Shown piece after piece: positions 58,550 through 64,000 of a DNA stretch of 64,000 nucleotides (position 1 is the stretch's first letter; each line of letters opens with the position of its first letter). Source of the DNA: Lichenostomus cassidix (taxonomy: Eukaryota > Chordata > Aves > Passeriformes > Meliphagidae). Both the position numbers and the translations under genes were made by a program. The stretch is taken from NCBI GenBank assembly GCA_008360975.2, contig CM039194.1, positions 9,596,426 through 9,660,425 of the forward strand, read 5' to 3'. The notes under the pieces are model-generated. The model was given only the letters and a program-made list of their open reading frames with translations, was not told the origin of the DNA and did no database searches.

Positions 58550-60810
58550 CTCAGGCTCTTGCAGGCTGAGCAATCAATGGTACTACACCAATGTCATTAC
58601 TTTTGGATCAAACATTTTTCTTTAAACTTTGTCAGAGATGAGAACATTTTGGAAGTTGGACTGTGAAGGAGGCAGTTGTCCATGGAAAAGGCTGGCTGGT
58701 GCTGTTTCATCAGCCATCTGGCTGGGAGATCCTGTTTGTCCCCCTTCTGACAGGTTTTGGATGACTGCTGAAGATGTAGATGTTTAAATGATAATTGATA
58801 ACATTACTCATCTCAGTGATTCTCTTGGCAATGTTCTTGCTTTAACATTAGTTTTCAATAAAGCTTGCCACTTTAAATTTCATGTTAAGCAGAAAAAAAT
58901 GTTTTTAAAGTTTCAGATTTGGAAGCTTTTACAGAGCTTAATAAAAACTCACTTGGGCAAAATGCAACAGACAACTGTGTTGGTACTGATGGTTTCTATT
59001 TAAAAAACATGTCCCTTTTGTTTGCTGCATCTTGCAGCTGCTGAGATTCTTTGTCTTGCTTCCTCTAAGTTTTTCTCTTGCCACTTCACAGGCATCAGAG
59101 AGGGGGGGAAAGTGCCTCCAGCACTACCTTTGCAGAGAACTTGATTTTCTTCTCTCTTGCATGACTCAGATCTTTGCATTGGTCTGGGCAACGACCAGGG
59201 ATGCTGGGGGAGAAGGAGATGCTCTCGGTAAATTGGGATGGTCAAACACCTCACCATGCTTTATAAACTATTGTTTGATATTTAGGCAGCAGGATGGAAA
59301 AATGCACCAGACCTTCATAGAGGAGAATAGACCCTTAATCCTCACCCCTGTTCTGTGACTGTCCCATCAGGTAACTGAGCAAAGTGCTCTGAGAAAAACT
59401 TGTTGGGACAGAGGATATGTGTGTTAAGCTGCATTAAGGTTCTATTGAGAAAGGAATGACAGTGCTCTGGCAATCCTGATCTGCTTTTGGATTTGGCATT
59501 CAAAGGACAGAAAAGCAACAGCAAAACAACTCACAGAGTAACACAGACTATTCCAAGAAAATAATTTAGGGGAAAAAAAAAATCACATCCGAATGTGCTG
59601 GGTAAAACATCTCTCTGGGGAGTCTGGGATCTGACTCATCCTACTGTCACATTTCTGGATGTCCCTCGCATCTCTGGGGAGAAGTTGGCAAAGTGAAGAA
59701 AAGGAAATAAATAAAGTTAATCTCTTGCCTAGCTAGTAGCTGTATCTCTTTACCAGCTTAGCACTTCTGGGCTGTATATCCATGTAGGAACCCCAGTTGT
59801 ACTTCTTTTTATGTGTATTGACTTAGTGAAGTGCAAACATGTTAAAAAGTTCACTTTCTCCTTTATACGAGTCTATAAAAAAGCTCTTAAAATGGAGTCA
59901 TAGTGTTTCAATGAGACAAATGAATGATCAGCTGAGACCTAACAGTACTTTCCAATGGATTAGGTGCTTGAGTGTGAGAAATTCTAAGATGCTAATCAGC
60001 CTGGAGAATTTTCATGCCTCCAGCACTATGTAATGACACAAAATATTGTGATGCCTCCAAGTTATAATGGGATAGGCGAGGGGGATTCAGTAATAGGTAT
60101 CACTCCTGATATTTGATTCCAGCTAGAACTAGATGTTCAGAAGTCTCTAGGCAGCAGAGATTTCTTATGCATTTATGGACATTGGGGTAAAACTAAACAC
60201 ATCCACACTAGCCTGGAATTTTTTTCTAACAGCTCTTTGGACACAGTAATGTACAGAAATAATTATAAACACATGCACAAGTAGATCAGTGTGTGTGTTT
60301 TCAGTGCCTGCTTTTAGGAGGAATCACACATTAACATATTTTCTGAATTTTGCAAATGCACTGCAAAATTGCAGCTCAATAAATAGAACTTTATATGTTC
60401 ATCTAAACTGATGACACCAGTATAAAATAAAGACATTTTCCAGTTGGGATTTAGGAAGCTGTAAGGCATGACAGAAGTGTTCATAATTAGACATTTCAGC
60501 ACAAATTTGAATTCCCATGGAGTTGATCCAAAAACAGTTCTCCAGCAAAGCATGTATCTGTTTAAACACTTACTGTGGAAGGGATCGATCCCACTGCCAG
60601 AGCAGTAAAACATGTTTGCTGTGATAGCATAGAAGTGGGTCACAGTTTACCAGAAGGAATCACTTACTGTACAGAGCTGTTAGACTTTATTTCTGTACAC
60701 TTGGAATTTTTGAGTTATGTCCTGTCACAGCTGCAGGCGTGCAAGTGCTGTGTTTATATTCTGTGTTAGTCACTGAGAAAATAAAGGAGAAAAAAAGGGC
60801 ATTTCCTCAG
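58550..60810. other. Non-coding DNA, no gene recognised
   Basis: Only short frames (up to 109 codons) without motifs and no recognised repeats. Confidence 0.5.
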
Positions 60811-60814
60811 CAGG

Positions 60815-61003
60815 AGAGTGGGGAGGCCCTGGCACAGAATGCCCAGAGAGGCTGTGGCTGCTCCCGGATCCCTGTCAGTGTCCAAGGCCAGGTTAGATGG
60901 GGCTTGGAGCAGCCTGGAATAGTGGAAGGTATCCACTGCCACTAGGGTGGAACTGGATAAGCTTCAAGGTCCCTTCTAACCCAAACCATTCTAGGATTCT
61001 ATG
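60815..61003 (+). mobile_element. CR1 LINE fragment, 3' end, sense
   Basis: It reads in CR1 sense order: 'GGCACAGAATGCCCAGAGAG', 'GCTGTGGCTGCTCCCGGATC', 'CAAGGCCAGGTTAGATGGGG', 'CTTGGAGCAGCCTGGAATAG', 'TGGAAGGTATCC', 'AAGGTCCCTTCTAACCCAAA' and the terminal 'CCATTCTAGGATTCTATG'. The 3' end is complete and the 5' end truncated. It is close to the common avian sequence, so comparatively young among the copies here. Confidence 0.93.
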
Positions 61004-61315
61004 TCTTTCTAGGTGTGGTATTGTTGTTTTGGGAGATAAAGAGTAAAACTGAGGCATTTGAAAACAGCCCTCAGGATGGCTGGCTCTCTACAGGCATCAA
61101 AAGATGCACCTGAGTTGGTGCTGAAATGGGTAATTAATATAGGGCTGGGAAATCAGCTTTCTCCCTGGCACAACTGCTTCAGGAATCCTGCCAGGAGCCA
61201 GTAGCTGAAAGCCCCACTAAAACCAACATGGCAACACTATTAAATGCCTGGAGTCTTAAATGATTTGTGGTTTGTCAAGGTGACACACTTGTGGTCTTTA
61301 CGGAAGTGCAATCTG
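61004..61315. other. Non-coding DNA, nothing recognised
   Basis: No frame, repeat or motif of note. Confidence 0.55.
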
Positions 61316-61319
61316 AGAG

Positions 61320-61470
61320 ACATCTCTGCTATTTACAGAGACGTGTAAGCAATGCAGCTCGTGAGCATTGACGTTGTCATCACAAGAACAATATGTTATC
61401 TGCATAATTACAAAGTTATATTCTGATAGGGATTCTAATTTAAGCCTGTTACATGCTCCAGCGAAACAGA
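61320..61470. promoter_or_regulatory. Candidate conserved non-coding element with a CRE-like site
   Basis: TGACGT (61369-61374, the CREB/ATF core) lies in TTGACGTTGTCAT, followed by TGCATAATTACAAAG, a POU/homeobox-type cluster, and more TAAT cores. CpGs are retained at 61342, 61360, 61372 and 61462 in AT-rich DNA. The regulatory role is inferred. Confidence 0.28.
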
Positions 61471-61855
61471 AAATCCCTTCCTGAGCACCATAAATAATGG
61501 AGCATTAAGAATACACTGTTTTCTTTTCTTGCTTTGTATGCACCTATTTATTTCTAAAACAACTATTTCCTGGTGCTTTCTAGGATTTCTTTCCTGGGTG
61601 CTGGAGAGAGCATTTCCCTGGAGCTGGCTACAAGCAGGAATGTCTCTGCAGCCATATCTGGTAATGTTCCCTGTGCTGTACTGGGATCAGCCCTTTCCCA
61701 CCACAGTCTGCAGCAGGGCCTGGGACAGGGGTTTAGGTGGGCAATAGGGTGGGAGAGGTTTGTCAACTCTGAGGAAAGTGCATGGCCCAGGAGAGGCTGA
61801 TAATGCTCACAGATTTTTCTGTAAAGATTAAACTGAGCTTCATTGTGCAAAAAGT
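61471..61855. other. Non-coding DNA, no gene recognised
   Basis: Short overlapping frames on both strands (up to 95 codons), without motifs. Confidence 0.5.
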
Positions 61856-61859
61856 AATG

Positions 61860-61952
61860 GTACTTAGAGGTGGGCTTGGCAGTGTTGGGTTAATGGTTGG
61901 ACTTCATCATCTGACACTTTTTTCAAACCTAAAAGATTCTGTGGCTCTATAT
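61860..61952 (+). mobile_element. CR1 3'-end remnant of a different subfamily, sense
   Basis: 'GGTGGGCTTGGCAGTGTTGG', 'GTTAATGGTTGGACTTCATC', a gap, then 'TTTCAAACCTAAAAGATTCT' and 'GTGGCTCTAT' follow the sense 3' end of a CR1 subfamily. It is more decayed than the copy at 60.8 kb, and the usual 'AAGGTCTTTTCCAACC' is altered. It is 5'-truncated; the left edge is uncertain. Confidence 0.75.
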
Positions 61953-64000
61953 GATGCCAGAGGACTAGAATATATCTCATTTCTCCCCGTGGCAATCTTA
62001 TTAGCAGAATTCAGTGAGGTGCACATGCCCTCAGGGATGCCTGAAGCATGAACTCACACCTGGGCATTACCTCCAGGATGGAGGGCACTGGGAGTCCTTC
62101 TTGGGGGATGTGGGAGCTTTTGAGGATGTGCTGTTATTCAGGGTCCTTGTTGCTGTTGGTGAGTGGCTTCTCAGAGGGCTCCACAGCCATTTCTAATGGG
62201 CTCAGCCACCTGAGCTGCAGAACCAGCCCTGCCCTCTCCAGACCTGGGGAGTAAAGGTGTTTCATCATCCTGAACAGACCTGAGATGAGTTTGGGAAGAA
62301 TTAAATAATGTTCTTTGGAATGAAAAGGGAAGGAATGGAGAGGTAACCCCACAAAGGGAAGCAGGTGAGAAGGAAGGCAGGAGAGAAGGGCAGATAGGAT
62401 AACTTCTGGCAATTAAGCCTTCCTGGGGCAGCTCCACTCCCTGGGTAGAACCTGCCTGGCTGCTTCTTCCACTGGTCCAGCTTGTCCACAACCGGACAAA
62501 CACCCAATGATAGTAAAAAAAGGCCACAATCAATAATCAATCAGGTTTTGCTTGTTGAGTCACTGGGAATTTGTATCTGGAAAGGCTGAGGAACCTCCTC
62601 TGTTTAGTGCTGTCTCCAACTGAGACATGATGGTTGGACAGCAAACAGGGCAGCACTCTAAGGAACCTGGTTTCCTACAGGATTCCCACACTGCAGTCCT
62701 GTAGTGGGAGGATGGATTAGCAGGATAACCCAGACCAGCTCCATGCAGTTTCCTGCAGTTGCCCAGGGATGCATCTCCCAGTCCCAGTGCATCACCATTT
62801 CCTAGATGTGGGAAATGAGCTGGAATTGCCAATTTTGTTAAGGTACAGCAATAAATTAAGCAGTGGTAAAAATGCAGGATTGAACCCTTTCCTGGGCACT
62901 TGCAGGACTGGAAGTGTAACACCAGTGTTAGTGGTGTTATTATGGGCATGTGCATGCTTGGATTCAAGCCAGTGGTTGCACTGAGCAAACATTCAGTGTG
63001 GCTGGGAGAAGGTAAAACATCTATTTTCTTGTGCCAGTACAAAGGATGACTAATTACACCAGGAACAGCTGCAGTGCACTTGAAACTATAGAACACCAGC
63101 TGATCCCCACCATGCTTCCCCAGCCAACTGGCAGCACCTGAGCCCTGCCAGGTAAAAACCAGCTCTGTGATTTGTCCAAGTCATTAGAGCTCCACTTGGA
63201 GAGAAGTGAGCGAGGAACAAGCTTTGCTTCACTGCTTAATGTTGCTCAAAAAGAAAAAAAAAAAAAAACAAAAACCTGGAATAAATATTTCAGTCCAAAG
63301 TAATATTTACTTGGGTGCTTAAAACTTTGTAAAATGCCCTGAAGGTCACAAGACATTCATCCTGCTGTGTATTTCTCTTTAAGAAGGTGCTTGTAAGTAC
63401 TACTGGAACACATGTGTGATGAGGAGTTGCCATGGCAAACAGGTTTTGGCACTATTTAAGAGAGAGTTTTATTGCACAGCAGAATAAATAAGCATGTTAA
63501 AGCCACATACAGTAACTTGTTGGCACATACATTAATGCTCCCAAGGGCTGCAATAATTTAAGCACCCTCCCTTTAAACATTTTTCAGTGTTTTTTCTTTT
63601 TTATTGACTACATGCATTTAGTATTAGGGCTAGGAATGTCCCATTTCCACCCTCTTTTGAAGTGAGTAATTGAGGCAAAAAAAGAGGACTGTCTAATAAA
63701 TCATAAAGGGGCATTGTGCACAGACAAGAGGGGCAATTTTCCCATTCCTAACATACATGAGGATAAGCCAGCGTGAGACCTGTCTGTGTACTAAATCCTG
63801 ACTTGCTCCCTCTAGACACAGGAGTAGATTGGTGTGTTTATATTTCTGATGGAGCCTGAATAATCAGGAATAGTTTCACACCATTTTCAGCAGTTTCTGT
63901 CTTGCTCTGTTGTGCCAGCCCAGTCTTCTCCCACATCACAGCAGCAAACTCATTACTTTGGCTTTACTCATTTTATGAACCACCTGCTCTGTTCCCAGTT
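61953..64000. other. Non-coding DNA to right edge
   Basis: Frames up to 178 codons (62560-63096, minus) have no recognised domain. A 15-base A run lies at 63254-63268. No other repeat or RNA gene was seen. Confidence 0.5.

Noticed and set aside
1..64000. tRNA, rRNA, CRISPR array, prokaryotic operon or phage
   Set aside because: No cloverleaf with conserved A and B boxes, rRNA core, regular repeat-spacer array or ribosome-binding-site-led gene series was seen. The CR1 content shows this is bird nuclear DNA.

Overview
This 64 kb window looks like single-copy, non-coding DNA from a bird nuclear genome, most likely a passerine. The evidence is the repeat content. The only interspersed repeats I recognise are short CR1 LINE fragments with the avian 3' end (the short ATTCTATG-type terminal motif and the 'GGTTGGAAGGGACC' block). 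There are no Alu, B1, L1 or other mammalian repeats, and repeat density is low. The DNA is moderately AT-rich and has no bacterial gene organisation: open frames are short, overlap on both strands, and lack family motifs or operon spacing.

Layout. 1-3.7 kb is AT-rich non-coding DNA with a (CTT)n/poly-T tract. 3.74-4.05 kb is an isolated CpG island, the best candidate promoter in the window. 4.1-9.9 kb is non-coding and holds a pair of abutting perfect hairpins near 7.57 kb. A decayed antisense CR1/L3-like LINE relic lies at 9.93-10.11 kb. At 10.87-10.97 kb four GATA-type motifs surround one NF-E2/MARE-like motif. 11-18.6 kb is non-coding, with a possible conserved element (14.26-14.72 kb), a possible minus-strand exon (15.78-15.86 kb) and a perfect 13-bp hairpin (16.09 kb). 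Recognisable CR1 pieces lie at 18.6, 27.4, 42.1 and 43.4 kb (antisense) and at 44.6, 60.8 and 61.9 kb (sense). The 43.4 and 44.6 kb copies form an inverted pair. Between them are simple repeats (34.63-34.71 and 36.60-36.66 kb), several hairpins (22.6, 31.4, 58.5 kb), a GC-rich block with a well-formed but unproven exon at 49.8-50.0 kb, and several AT-rich stretches rich in homeobox-type motifs that look like enhancers.

Interpretation. I found no complete protein-coding gene, tRNA, rRNA, CRISPR array, intact mobile element or viral insertion. The window is best read as part of an intergenic 'gene desert' or very long introns, where any function would be regulatory. The conserved-element, enhancer and exon calls are inferences from motif and splice-site appearance; an alignment to other bird genomes and RNA-seq would settle them. 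I did not find a convincing new biological system.
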